Shown piece by piece: positions 17,161-26,163 of a stretch of 39,877 nucleotides of DNA (within the stretch, counting starts at the first letter, position 1; each line of letters begins with the position of its first letter). The position numbers and the translations under genes are program-made. Source of the stretch: Firmicutes bacterium UBA5454 (GTDB taxonomy: Bacteria > Bacillota > Clostridia > Caldicoprobacterales > DTU083); contig DIQU01000058.1 in NCBI GenBank assembly GCA_002426555.1, positions 31,622 to 71,498 of the forward strand. The letters are read 5' to 3'. A model generated the notes under the pieces. The model searched no databases, was not told the origin of the DNA, and saw only the letters and a program-made list of their open reading frames with translations.

Positions 17161-17670
17161 ATGGCTCTAATAATTCGTAAAGCTGGGCAGGAGGATATTC
17201 CTGCCATTCATCAAATAACTCAGGAAGCTTTTGAAAAATATGCTGCCGACCTGGGCTTGCCTGAAACTGTATCTGCGCTTAAAGAGAATGAAGAAACCAT
17301 CTTACATGAGTTGGATAAGAAAACCATCCTTATAGCCATCCTGGACGGTGTTCCTGTTGGCTCTGTTCGATATGAAATTCAGCCTGACAGATCTGCCTAT
17401 ATAAGTCGTTTTGGAGTCAAGCTGGATATTCAAAAAAGTGGTGTGGGAAGAGCATTAATTAAGGCTGTAGAAGAGGATTTGCGTAAACAGAGCATAGAAA
17501 TGGTCACCTTGCACACAGCAACAAAAATGACAGCCCAAATACGTTTCTATTACGGATTAGGGTTCTATGTCCACTCTACTGCCACAGATAAAGGGTATAT
17601 TCGAGGCCTGCTTTGCAAGGAACTGACACAAACAGAATGTACTGGGTCGTGGGTTGCCTTGGGAGATTAG
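17161..17670 (+). CDS. GNAT-family N-acetyltransferase downstream of argF
   Basis: 169 aa from the ATG at 17161 with GAGGTG upstream (an ATG at 17143 overlapping argF is less likely). A single GNAT fold: MALIIRKAGQEDIPAIHQIT at the N-terminus, a YISRFGVKLD beta4 strand, the acetyl-CoA pyrophosphate loop IQKSGVGRALIKAVEED (motif A) and RFYYGLGFY (motif B). The substrate is unknown. Its place as the last gene after argF suggests, without proving, a link with arginine metabolism, for example acetylation of glutamate or of an arginine-related amine. It ends nine bases from the convergent glycosyltransferase gene. Confidence 0.85.
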   Translation: MALIIRKAGQEDIPAIHQITQEAFEKYAADLGLPETVSALKENEETILHELDKKTILIAILDGVPVGSVRYEIQPDRSAYISRFGVKLDIQKSGVGRALIKAVEEDLRKQSIEMVTLHTATKMTAQIRFYYGLGFYVHSTATDKGYIRGLLCKELTQTECTGSWVALGD

Positions 17671-17679
17671 GTTAATAGA

Positions 17680-18855
17680 TTACATGCGTGAATTGCGAAG
17701 CCTGATGCGTTGGTTAGTCTCAATCAAGTCCTCATAGCGCTCCAACACCTCAAGAACAATATCCCTCCATGGCTTGGGTATTGTTTGTCGCGCAGCCTTG
17801 CCGATTTCTTTCAATTCTTTTGGATGATCCATTGCCCAGGCTATCCGTTCTGCCATGTCCATGGTATTATCATTAGCCAGAAGACCATTTTCTCCATCTC
17901 TCACTACCTCAGCAGCACTTGATCCGGCAGCCAGCAGTGACGGAGTGCCTATGGCAGCTGCTTCTCGAACGACCATGGGTGCATTGTCATATAAGGAAGG
18001 GAACACAAACAAATCCGCACGAGCATACAATCCGTCAAGTATTCGTGCATCATTGATATGCCCTGTAAATGTAACTACATCATCCAACCCCAAAGAAGCA
18101 GTCAATTCATGAATCTCACGCTCTGAAGGACCCTGCCCTGCCATTATAAGCTGCAACTTTCTGCCCTGTCTGACAAGGGTATCAACTGCTTCCAAAATAC
18201 GTCGTATATTCTTTTTCCAGTTCATTTGCCCCACGAACAACAACATTGGTTCTGACCCTATATTATAGAGCTCCTCTGTCATCTGAATTGCTTTCATGTC
18301 CAGTTCCTTGAGATCCGTGCCATTTTCTATAACCTCGATGGAATCTTTATATCCATAACTGCGCAATACCTTGGCTGTAGATTTGCTGACAGCCCAAACC
18401 TGGTCGCATTTGCAGAAAAAGTTCATTACAATTCTGTTTCCCAGCTTGGAAAGGGTTTTGCTTTGTGTAACTTGATAAAAATCATCATAGTACTTGGAAT
18501 GAAATGTAGCCACCAAGGGTATGCCTTGACGATGTGAAACCCGGTAGGCTTCGTGTCCGGCGGCAAAAGGACTATGAGCATGAATAATATCCAGTTTCAC
18601 TTTAGCTATGCGGCTTTGATAACGTGGATCAAGCGCAGGAAGACCTATACGGTATTGATGCATCTTTGGAACAGCAATACCGTTGTATTCCACAACGTTA
18701 TATACAGGATTTTCCGGATCAAGATTATTTTGTTGAGGTGTGATCACGTAGCAGGCCTCGCAAAGCTCTCCCATTTGTCGGGCATAATGACTGACCACCC
18801 GCCCGACGCCGTCTACCACTGGAAGAAAGGTATCGGTAAACTGTCCAACCTTCAT
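17680..18855 (-). CDS. Glycosyltransferase family 4 (GT-B fold)
   Basis: 391 aa retaining glycosyltransferase. The N-terminal acceptor domain begins MKVGQFTDTFLPVVDGVGRV with a glycine-rich loop and contains HAHSPFAAGHEAY. The C-terminal nucleotide-sugar domain shows FVGQMNWKKNIRRILEAVDT and the E-x7-E region VFPSLYDNAPMVVREAAAIG. This layout is shared by 1,2-diacylglycerol glucosyltransferases and PimB-like mannosyltransferases, so a glycolipid or wall-glycan role is likely but the sugar is unknown. AGGAGG precedes the ATG. It has a strong promoter of its own (19044-19072) and a structured leader of about 180 bases, and lies downstream of pgi. Confidence 0.88.
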   Translation of the reverse strand: MKVGQFTDTFLPVVDGVGRVVSHYARQMGELCEACYVITPQQNNLDPENPVYNVVEYNGIAVPKMHQYRIGLPALDPRYQSRIAKVKLDIIHAHSPFAAGHEAYRVSHRQGIPLVATFHSKYYDDFYQVTQSKTLSKLGNRIVMNFFCKCDQVWAVSKSTAKVLRSYGYKDSIEVIENGTDLKELDMKAIQMTEELYNIGSEPMLLFVGQMNWKKNIRRILEAVDTLVRQGRKLQLIMAGQGPSEREIHELTASLGLDDVVTFTGHINDARILDGLYARADLFVFPSLYDNAPMVVREAAAIGTPSLLAAGSSAAEVVRDGENGLLANDNTMDMAERIAWAMDHPKELKEIGKAARQTIPKPWRDIVLEVLERYEDLIETNQRIRLRNSRM

Positions 18856-18909
18856 TGGCTATCAGCCTCCTTTGTATTCTTTGGTAGTTTAACACCATGC
18901 GATAAGAAG

Positions 18910-18961
18910 TCCCCAACTTCCATGCTGCCTTTCTCACTTTAGTGAGAGCGAAGGTGGGGGA
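18910..18961 (-). other. Nested hairpin in the glycosyltransferase leader
   Basis: The outer arms TCCCCAACTTC (18910-18920) and GAAGGTGGGGGA (18950-18961) pair imperfectly, and an inner perfect stem CTCACT/AGTGAG (18933-18946) lies between them. It sits in the untranslated leader between the mapped promoter and the start codon. It could be a regulatory RNA fold or the remnant of a small mobile element; no known riboswitch class was recognised. Confidence 0.4.
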
Positions 18962-19043
18962 GTCATTTACCGCAACGATCTACAGTGAGCACCGGCAACA
19001 GTGCATTTGGTATCAGGATGAAAAATTATGTTGTTTTGATTTC

Positions 19044-19072
19044 AGTATAACAAGCAATGGGCGGCTTGTCAA
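19044..19072 (-). promoter_or_regulatory. Strong promoter of the glycosyltransferase gene
   Basis: Minus strand: consensus -35 TTGACA (19067-19072), a 17-base spacer, and -10 TATACT (19044-19049). It lies downstream of the pgi stop and about 180 bases before the glycosyltransferase start. Confidence 0.8.
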
Positions 19073-19109
19073 TTTGCCTTGCAGCTGAAAATTTGTTGGT
19101 GAAAATTTC

Positions 19110-20546
19110 CTATATGATATGCTCCTTATTCTTCTTTGGACGTGCATCCAGCTCTGCCTTCTTTTCTTCATAGCCTGGGCGGCCCAACAGAGCATAAGTT
19201 GCATTCTTGCCTTCCTCTACTCCGGGCTGGTCAAAGGCATCGATTCCCAGAAGTTCACCTGCGAAAGCTGTTTCTACTTCCATAAAGTATAAGAGCTGCC
19301 CTATCGTAAAGGCATTTACCTCAGGAATTGTTATGGTTCGGTTAAGTCGTTTTGCTTTTAACAAAGCATATTCGGTAGCTGCCTGTTCTGCATGAATCAG
19401 CTCATTCAAGGTATGACCGCTTAAAAATGAAACTGCCGGATGGTCATCAAAACCTCTGGGTATCTCAATAGTTGTACGATAGCTGCCAACAGCCAGGAAG
19501 GTTGTCACCTTGTCAAAGGGGCCTTCTGTGTACAACTGTACCTGAGAGTGCTGATCTGTAACACCCAGAGCCTTAACCGGAGTCTGTCCTGCAAAGACTT
19601 CTTCTCCCTTTAGGTTATAGCGTTTGCCCAGGCTCTCCGCCCACAGTTGTGCATACCAGTCAGCCATATATTTCAAGGAATCCGCATAGGGCATCATGAC
19701 AGAGATATTCTTACCATCCTGTACAGCCAAATATTGCAGGGTGGCCCCCATAAAAGCGGGATTTTTGCCAATATCATCTTCCTTGCAGATTTCATCCATA
19801 TAAGCTGCTCCTGCAAGCATTTCTTCAATATCGATACCACAAACTGCTGCTGGCAGCAAGCCTACTGGTGTCAGTTCAGAGAATCTGCCGCCGACGCCTT
19901 TGGGGATGTAATAGGACTTCAGACCCAGCTCCCTGGCGATACTAATCAGGTTTCCATTCTCTTTGTCAGTGGTAGCTATAAGATGATTTGGATAATTTTC
20001 TCCAACTTTGCTTCTAAGCTTTTCTTGAATAATAAGCAACTGTGACATGGTTTCAGATGTACTGCCGGATTTGGTGACTACATTGAACATGGTTTTTTCA
20101 ACATCTATCACATCAAACAAGGCTTCCATTCGCTCCGGATCTACGTTGTCAGCCACATACAGCCTGGGGCAGCCTCCCCTTTGCTCCTTCGAAAGCTCAT
20201 TATAATGCATATGATTCAAGGCTTGCTGCACTGCAATAGGACCCAAAGCAGAACCACCAATGCCCAAAACTACAAAAGCATGAAAATTTTCCCTGATTTC
20301 AGATGCAGTCTTTAGAATATCCTCTACAATTTCATTTTGGTTATAGGGAAGATCTCTCCAGCCCATTTTACCATCAGCTCGTTTAGTTATCATAGCTTTT
20401 GCCGCAGCTTTCAATTCATCATCAATAGCATCTATGGAGGCTTTGGAAATTCCCTGTTCCGCCCCTATCATTTCTGACATCATATTATTGAAATCCATTG
20501 TTAGTCTCATGCTTTGTTTCCATTGCCGGTCTTCGTAGCGTTTCAT
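19110..20546 (-). CDS. pgi: Glucose-6-phosphate isomerase, Pgi
   Basis: Interconverts glucose-6-phosphate and fructose-6-phosphate in glycolysis and gluconeogenesis. 478 aa, slightly longer than the ~450 aa Bacillus enzyme. Visible: VLGIGGSALGPIAVQQAL, the sugar-phosphate loop TKSGSTSETMSQ, GVGGRFSELTPVGLLPA (PGI signature), QLWAESLGKRYN and the signature-2-like AGELLGIDAFDQPGVEEGKN near the end. Start ATG with AGGTAG a few bases upstream. It appears monocistronic; the downstream glycosyltransferase has its own promoter. Confidence 0.96.
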   Translation of the reverse strand: MKRYEDRQWKQSMRLTMDFNNMMSEMIGAEQGISKASIDAIDDELKAAAKAMITKRADGKMGWRDLPYNQNEIVEDILKTASEIRENFHAFVVLGIGGSALGPIAVQQALNHMHYNELSKEQRGGCPRLYVADNVDPERMEALFDVIDVEKTMFNVVTKSGSTSETMSQLLIIQEKLRSKVGENYPNHLIATTDKENGNLISIARELGLKSYYIPKGVGGRFSELTPVGLLPAAVCGIDIEEMLAGAAYMDEICKEDDIGKNPAFMGATLQYLAVQDGKNISVMMPYADSLKYMADWYAQLWAESLGKRYNLKGEEVFAGQTPVKALGVTDQHSQVQLYTEGPFDKVTTFLAVGSYRTTIEIPRGFDDHPAVSFLSGHTLNELIHAEQAATEYALLKAKRLNRTITIPEVNAFTIGQLLYFMEVETAFAGELLGIDAFDQPGVEEGKNATYALLGRPGYEEKKAELDARPKKNKEHII

Positions 20547-20624
20547 ATTAATCTACCTCCAAATAATCTATGATTGAAAAATGCTTTTTGATATTAAAAT
20601 CATCATCAGTTCATACATTATGTT

Positions 20625-20633
20625 ATTTTAGCA
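20625..20633 (-). promoter_or_regulatory. Possible pgi promoter (extended -10)
   Basis: Minus strand TGCTAAAAT gives a TGn-extended -10 (TAAAAT at 20625-20630) without a clear -35. It sits inside an inverted repeat, TGTTAT (20621-20626) and ATAACA (20640-20645). The rest of the 20547-20900 gap holds the promoter of the plus-strand ABC operon and no convincing gene. Confidence 0.35.
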
Positions 20634-20825
20634 CAAACCATAACATCCTTCTACATTTTTCTTGCAGGTTCGCAGGAATGGTAAGCAATGGAAATTACTA
20701 CTTGAATGCAGTGAGTTTGGAAGGTGCAGGATAGAAATTTTTTGCAACTTTTAAGTATATTGAAACTTATTAGTAACACATCATGTCTAACTAATGTGAT
20801 GACTGTATGTAAATTTGAAGCTGTA

Positions 20826-20854
20826 TTGTACATCATTGGAAGTAATGATATTAT
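20826..20854 (+). promoter_or_regulatory. Promoter of the ABC-PASTA operon
   Basis: -35 TTGTAC (20826-20831), a 17-base spacer, and -10 TATTAT (20849-20854), about 46 bases before the TTG start at 20901. Confidence 0.6.
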
Positions 20855-20900
20855 CTATACAGATTACTAAACACATCAAATGTGGGAAAGGAACATAACA

Positions 20901-21824
20901 TTGGAATTATTGAGAATTGAAAATCTGACCAAAACTATCAAGAAGAAAAAGATTTTAGACAGCATTTCCCTGACTGTCAACTCCGGGGAGATCGTGGGGT
21001 TCCTTGGACCTAACGGTGCAGGTAAAACCACCACCATAAAATTGGTACTGGGCTTGTTTCATATCACAGAGGGAAACATAAGCGTCTGCGGTCATGACAT
21101 CACCAAGGACTTCGAAAATGCCATGAAAAATGTGGGCGGTATTGTAGAAAATCCTGATCTTTACAAACGTTTGACAGGAAGAGAGAATCTGGAGTACTTT
21201 GCATCCATGCATGATGGAATTAGTTCGGAAAACATCGACGGCATTGTTGAGCTTGTCAAGATGTCAGGACGAATAAAAGACAAAGTAAAAACTTATTCTT
21301 TAGGTATGTGCCAGCGAATCGGTATCGCTCAGGCATTGCTTCACAACCCAAGGCTTCTTGTTCTTGATGAACCTACCAACGGATTGGATCCTATAGGTAT
21401 TAAGGAACTGAGAGACATGTTGAAATTTCTATCAAAAGAGGCTGACATAGGAGTCTTCATTTCCAGTCATTTGCTTTCTGAGATGGAACTCATGTGCGAT
21501 CGAATCTATATTATCGATAATGGTGTAATCATAGGAGAAAAAGATATTCACCAAGAGGAAGAATCTGTGGATGACATCACATACCAGTATACATTTGTCA
21601 CAGACAATAACACAAAGCTGACAGCATATTTCAATGCACTCCAATATAGCAGTGCCGTTGAAAATGGTGGTGTTACTGTTGTATTAAGCCGCAATGAGGT
21701 TCCAAATATCATTGCTTCACTTGTTCAAGAAGACATCAAGATATTCGCAGTCAACCAAAAGCATAGAACATTGGAACAGGATTTTCTGTCCATGACTTCA
21801 GGCACAAAAACACAAATCAGGTAA
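20901..21824 (+). CDS. ABC transporter ATP-binding protein (BcrA/CcmA-type)
   Basis: 307 aa from a TTG start, with AAGGA eight bases upstream; an in-frame ATG at 20880 would place that ribosome site inside the coding region. Walker A GPNGAGKTT (36-44), a SLGMCQRIGIAQALL signature replacing the usual LSGGQ, Walker B LLVLDEPTNGLDP and H-loop ISSHLLSEMELM are present, followed by a C-terminal ~90-residue domain typical of BcrA-like ATPases. Such ATPases power ABC-2 permeases in antibiotic export, lantibiotic immunity or envelope functions. It heads an operon with the permease at 21872 and the PASTA protein at 23702. Confidence 0.92.
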   Translation: MELLRIENLTKTIKKKKILDSISLTVNSGEIVGFLGPNGAGKTTTIKLVLGLFHITEGNISVCGHDITKDFENAMKNVGGIVENPDLYKRLTGRENLEYFASMHDGISSENIDGIVELVKMSGRIKDKVKTYSLGMCQRIGIAQALLHNPRLLVLDEPTNGLDPIGIKELRDMLKFLSKEADIGVFISSHLLSEMELMCDRIYIIDNGVIIGEKDIHQEEESVDDITYQYTFVTDNNTKLTAYFNALQYSSAVENGGVTVVLSRNEVPNIIASLVQEDIKIFAVNQKHRTLEQDFLSMTSGTKTQIR

Positions 21825-21871
21825 AAGTAAGGATACCTGAAATATATTATAATGATAGGAGATAGATCGCC

Positions 21872-23689
21872 GTGATAAGCTTTATAAGACAAATCAAATA
21901 TGAGATCAGGAACATTATAAGATCAAAATTTCTACTGATCATCAGTGTGCTGCTAATTGCAGCAGCCATTGTCTTACCAATCCTAAATTTTATTGCCAGC
22001 AAAAGACCACGAGATAATTATTATGGACCTTACCCCATGCCTATATATGAAACCATGAGTTATAGAGATGATATAGACAGACCAATATATCCTGGAAAGC
22101 CTGGAATGGATAAAGACTCAATTACCATAGACGGAGTTACAATAAAATCAGACAATCCGTTCTTTTGGGATATCAGTTACCTGATTCAGGAAAAAGAGCA
22201 ACTTGAAAATAACAAGGAACGCTTCACCAGCCCGGAAGCATTAGACCTATACTTGGCCCTTCTGGATACAGAGCTTCAATTTAGTTTGAATTTTGCCAAG
22301 AATATTACCAATTATCAAGACTATAGAGCAAGTATGAAGTGGATGGCTCAGGAAAGCATGTACGGTAAATTCATTTTTGAGAATATAGACGTTCCTGAGG
22401 ATGTCCTATTGGAAGCTGTTTCTCAAAGATGGTATATGGAGCCGGAGATGCTCAAAAGCAAATATCTTGACCTCACTGCTGAAGAAAGACTTGAAGCACT
22501 GGATGCACTGGATGTAGAATTAGCAAGCCTGATGGCTATACTGGAGAATAATGATTTTCCCCAATATGTAGATTTGCGCATTAAGCAGGAAAATAAAAAC
22601 ATTGATAACATCCATGAGCAAATAGCTGTACAAGAGCAGGAGATCATTAACAACCCCTCTCAGGAGGATATGATTAACCAGATGATTCTCGACCTGAAAC
22701 GTCAAATTACTTATAGTGAAAATAATATTTCACTTCTGCAGCTGCGTTTGGAAAAGAATATCATACCTGGGGAGGATGTCTGGCAAAACTACGCTCTTTC
22801 GGATATGGAGAATTATCGTAATCAACTGTCCTATACAGAGATTCTAACTGAAGAAAAGTTTAATCAGGAAACCTGGCTTGTACAGCAACATGGGAGCTAT
22901 TCAAAATATGTAGTTGCAATTCAGAAACAGATAGATGCATTGAATAATGGGATAATCATAGCAGAAAAATCTATCGATGCCGATAAGCCTGATATGAAAT
23001 ATGTAAATGGCGGATCCAGAAGCAGAACTTTTCAGTTTTTAAATTACTCCATATTTGTTGCACTTTTCGCAGCTCTGCTTGGCGGCTGGATAATGGCAAG
23101 CGAATTTCAGCAGGGCACCATTCGGCTGCTGATGATACGCCCCAAGACACGAACTAAAATCCTGATGGCCAAATTCACATCTGCGTTGGTTATATGCCTG
23201 TTTATCTATGGTTTTAGCAGTCTATTGAATATAGTCACTAACGGAATATTCTTTGGCTTTTCGGATTACGCCTTCCCAAATTATACTGTTTCCGGGGAAA
23301 TTGGCTTTTTTGGCTATTACCTGCCTAAGATGCTGGCTTGTACCATTCCCGTAATATTTATATTTGCGTTTGCATTTATGCTCTCAGTAGTTGTAAAGAA
23401 TGTGGCGGTTTCCATTGCAGTTCCCATAGCCGCATATATAGGAAGTACTATAGTAACTTCTATCCTTGCCTTAACACGATCTTCAAGCTGGTTTGCTTAT
23501 ACTCCACTTCCATATCTGCAGCTTTCTACTTTTTTTACTCAAGAAAATACTTTATATAACCCTATATATGGATACGGAAATACTATGACACTGAATATAA
23601 CCTATGGTATACTACTTTTACTGGGACTATCTGTAGTATGTTCGGCAATATCAATATTGGTGTTTAATAGAAGAGATATTGTAAATTAA
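21872..23689 (+). CDS. ABC-2 family permease with large extracytoplasmic coiled-coil insertion
   Basis: 605 aa, GTG start after ATAGGAGAT. One membrane segment at about 18-40, then roughly 340 residues outside the membrane, then about six segments from 385 to the end (QFLNYSIFVALFAALLGGWI; ASEFQQGTIRLLMIRPKTR is the typical ABC-2 inter-helix stretch). The insertion includes heptad-rich helices around 230-310 (IDNIHEQIAVQEQEIINNP). The typical two-subunit exporter permease has a much shorter loop between its first two helices; the long insertion may be a sensor or partner-binding domain. It lies 47 bases after its ATPase and 12 bases before the PASTA gene, so the three are clearly one operon. 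Substrate unknown. Confidence 0.87.
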   Translation: MISFIRQIKYEIRNIIRSKFLLIISVLLIAAAIVLPILNFIASKRPRDNYYGPYPMPIYETMSYRDDIDRPIYPGKPGMDKDSITIDGVTIKSDNPFFWDISYLIQEKEQLENNKERFTSPEALDLYLALLDTELQFSLNFAKNITNYQDYRASMKWMAQESMYGKFIFENIDVPEDVLLEAVSQRWYMEPEMLKSKYLDLTAEERLEALDALDVELASLMAILENNDFPQYVDLRIKQENKNIDNIHEQIAVQEQEIINNPSQEDMINQMILDLKRQITYSENNISLLQLRLEKNIIPGEDVWQNYALSDMENYRNQLSYTEILTEEKFNQETWLVQQHGSYSKYVVAIQKQIDALNNGIIIAEKSIDADKPDMKYVNGGSRSRTFQFLNYSIFVALFAALLGGWIMASEFQQGTIRLLMIRPKTRTKILMAKFTSALVICLFIYGFSSLLNIVTNGIFFGFSDYAFPNYTVSGEIGFFGYYLPKMLACTIPVIFIFAFAFMLSVVVKNVAVSIAVPIAAYIGSTIVTSILALTRSSSWFAYTPLPYLQLSTFFTQENTLYNPIYGYGNTMTLNITYGILLLLGLSVVCSAISILVFNRRDIVN

Positions 23690-23701
23690 AGGGGATATAA
23701 A

Positions 23702-25471
23702 ATGGATACAAACAATACATTTCTGGAATCCTATAAAAAGAAGACTGATGAGCAAAACAGGCAGGAAACTGATAAGCAGGCTCTGGATACAAAGGAGTCT
23801 GCAGATTCTGCTTTTAGAAAAGGCGGGTTTGTAAAACCTCTTAAAACCGAATCAGCGCCATCGGTAAAAAGGCCTGCACAATCCAAAAAAGTGGCAGCCA
23901 TTATAATCAGTGTTGTAGTATTGGCATTAATAATTTTCGGCATCTACCTATTGCTGAATCGGGGCATCGCAATGGTTAACCTTGTCGGCTGGACAGAAAA
24001 TGATGCACAGTTGTGGGCTAGAAACAATGGAATTTTGCTTCAAGTAGAACAGGAATACAGTGATGAAATGGAAGCCGGCAGGGTACTGTCTCAGAACACA
24101 GCAGAAGGCACCCAGGTTAAAAAGGGTGAATTTGTAAGGCTGTCTGTATCTTTAGGCCATGACTTGTCAATTACATTGCCCATTCCAGATCTCATGGCAA
24201 TGACTAAAAATGAAATAGACACCTGGGCTGCTGAGAATTATATGACAAAAGTACGTATAACTACAGAATTTAGTGATGTAGTGGAGTCCGGAAAGGTTAT
24301 CCGCTTTGAAATTAACGATAACACAGTGGTAAACGAAGTTAGAAGAGACAGTCCTGTATATGTAATTATTTCCAAGGGACCTGAGGACGTCTCTACTCCT
24401 ACTATCGAGGTCCCAAATTTTAAAATCATGTCCATTGCAGAAGCCTATGCTTTTGCAGAAGAAAATGGGCTGGTACTGGTAGTTGAAGAAGAATATGATG
24501 ATTTCGCTCCTAAGGGTTCTATAATATCCCAAAGTGTTAAGGCAGAGGAAAAGGTTTCAGAGGATACAGAAATAAGCTTGGTTGTATCCAGTGGAAAGAT
24601 GATATTGGTACCTGACTTTTCCAAGTACCCTAAGGAATTAGCACCTTCAGTAGCAGGAGAACTGGGAATTCCGGTAAACATTACTGAAAGTTATTCTGGC
24701 AGGTCTGCTGGTAAATTTATCTCCCAAAGCATTAAAGCTGATACAGTGTACGAATCAGGCCAGATAGTAGAACTGAAGTACTCTATTGACAACAAAATCA
24801 CACTGCCTTCATTTATAGGACAGACAAGGGATTCTATCGAGGCTTGGGCAAAGGAATTAAACAGCAATGGCGCTTCAATCAGCATAAAGGTAACCAACAC
24901 CAAAAGCAATTCCCCCCCAGGCACTATACTAACCCAGAATAAGGCGAATACCTTAGTCGACATCAATACATCTATCAACATCACTGTGTCCAGTGGTAAG
25001 GTGGTCTTTGCACCTGATTTCCTGGCTCCAGCCGGCTCAGGATATGATGCAATCATAACCAGGGAAAAAGCTATTGCCATGTGCGAAGAGCTTAACATCA
25101 TCCCTGTATTTGTTGAGGAAAACAAATCCGGCAAGCTTCCCGGTGAAATATGGTATCAAAGCGTTAGTGCTGGAAAGGAAATACGAGAAGGTTCAACCAT
25201 TACTTTGAAGCATGTTCCTGCTAATGTGCAATTGGTCGTTCCTGATTTCATTGGTTTGACAAAGGCTGATATTATTGCAAAGAATCTTCACAAGAGCTTT
25301 CATATAATATATATGGAAGGCTTCAAGGAAGGCTTCGAAGAAAAGGTTTATGAGCAATCCCTCAAGGCTGGAACCAGGACAGCAGCCGGCAGCCAAATAA
25401 CCCTAAGTATAGGGGCCAAGCCAGACCCAAGCATTCCGGATCCAACTGAAGAACCCGACCCGGAAGCGTAG
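23702..25471 (+). CDS. Membrane-anchored protein with about seven PASTA-like repeats, no kinase domain
   Basis: 589 aa. A charged cytoplasmic tail (1-62), one membrane helix (about 64-85), then about seven ~65-residue PASTA-like repeats, each opening with a VPDF/LPSF-like motif and closing on a beta strand before SSGK or SKG (examples IEVPNFKIMSIAEAYAFAEE, LVVPDFIGLTKADI), and a Pro/Glu/Asp-rich tail. PASTA domains bind muropeptides or lipid II in PrkC/StkP kinases and some PBPs. Here neither a kinase nor a transpeptidase is attached. The topology resembles the outer half of PrkC. Co-transcription with an ABC-2 exporter suggests a wall-sensing or wall-anchoring partner for it; inference. The TAG stop abuts a GGGACGGTTCT repeat. 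Confidence 0.88.
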   Translation: MDTNNTFLESYKKKTDEQNRQETDKQALDTKESADSAFRKGGFVKPLKTESAPSVKRPAQSKKVAAIIISVVVLALIIFGIYLLLNRGIAMVNLVGWTENDAQLWARNNGILLQVEQEYSDEMEAGRVLSQNTAEGTQVKKGEFVRLSVSLGHDLSITLPIPDLMAMTKNEIDTWAAENYMTKVRITTEFSDVVESGKVIRFEINDNTVVNEVRRDSPVYVIISKGPEDVSTPTIEVPNFKIMSIAEAYAFAEENGLVLVVEEEYDDFAPKGSIISQSVKAEEKVSEDTEISLVVSSGKMILVPDFSKYPKELAPSVAGELGIPVNITESYSGRSAGKFISQSIKADTVYESGQIVELKYSIDNKITLPSFIGQTRDSIEAWAKELNSNGASISIKVTNTKSNSPPGTILTQNKANTLVDINTSINITVSSGKVVFAPDFLAPAGSGYDAIITREKAIAMCEELNIIPVFVEENKSGKLPGEIWYQSVSAGKEIREGSTITLKHVPANVQLVVPDFIGLTKADIIAKNLHKSFHIIYMEGFKEGFEEKVYEQSLKAGTRTAAGSQITLSIGAKPDPSIPDPTEEPDPEA

Positions 25472-25529
25472 GGACGGTTCTCAATTTTTCGATTTTGGGG
25501 ACAGTTCTCAATTTTCGGGGACGGTTCTA
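25471..25529 (+). repeat. Three copies of a GGGGACRGTTCT repeat
   Basis: GGGACGGTTCTC, GGGGACAGTTCTC and GGGGACGGTTCT start at about 25471, 25498 and 25517, separated by TCAATTTT(C)-type spacers. Similar GGGACGGTTCT tracts occur scattered in clostridial genomes, from memory often near small transposase genes. Here they mark the boundary of a decayed patch. No transposase is present. Confidence 0.6.
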
Positions 25530-25581
25530 CAGTATCAAGGAAAATTCCACAGTTTTATAGAGTTGATTTACAACATAAGAG

Positions 25582-25603
25582 TCCGCTTAACTAGCGGATT
25601 TTT
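25582..25603 (+). terminator. Rho-independent terminator of the ABC-PASTA operon
   Basis: TCCGCT, loop TAACT, AGCGGA, then TTTTT. It lies about 110 bases past the PASTA stop. Confidence 0.8.
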
Positions 25604-25604
25604 A

Positions 25605-26123
25605 TATGTTTTGTTAGCTTCTAAAGGCTTTAATATTACTGCGCTTGTAGGTAATGCATTGACTGCTGACGAAAGTGTCGAGGGCCAATTCGATCATATT
25701 CTTTTAATGGGACCCCTCTATCACTTGCTTGAAGAGTCAGAACGCATTCAAGCTGTATATTCTGCACTAAAATTACTTAAACCACAAGGTATATTTTTTG
25801 CCTCCTTCATTAATATGTTTGCTGGCATGATTTACGCAATGAAGATTGCACCTGAAATTATTAATGATCAGAATGAATCAGAATTCTATAATACCGTGCT
25901 TAATGATGCTAGCTTTACCGGCCAGGCATTTACACAGGCATTTTTCATTAACCAAAAGGAAGTGCTTCCATTTATGGAGCAATTTCCTTTAGATAAGTTG
26001 CATTATTTCGGTCAGGAAAGCATCCTGTCTCCTTGCGAAAACAATATTATGATCCAACCACAAGAGGTAATTGATGGTTGGCTGGCATGTCAGAAAAACT
26101 TGCTGAACGAGAAGACCTGTTAA
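25605..26123 (+). pseudogene. Truncated SAM-dependent methyltransferase
   Basis: The reading frame after the terminator matches the C-terminal two thirds of a class I methyltransferase: SKGFNITALVGNA followed by FDHILLMGPLYHLLEESERI (motif IV region) and LKLLKPQGIFFASFINMFAG. The N-terminal ~60-70 residues with the glycine-rich SAM-binding motif are missing, and there is no start codon with a ribosome site: the open frame begins inside the terminator. The 5' part was probably removed by the rearrangement that left the GGGACGGTTCT repeats. The original substrate is unknown. Confidence 0.75.
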
Positions 26124-26163
26124 GCTGGTCAGAGCATTTAATGTATATTGGAAGGAAAAAATA

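Noticed and set aside
20650..20820. Protein-like plus-strand stretch (MVSNGNYYLNAVSLEGAG) between pgi and the ABC operon
   Set aside because: It is interrupted by stops after 18 codons, lacks a ribosome site, and matches no family I can name. It is not enough to call even a pseudogene.
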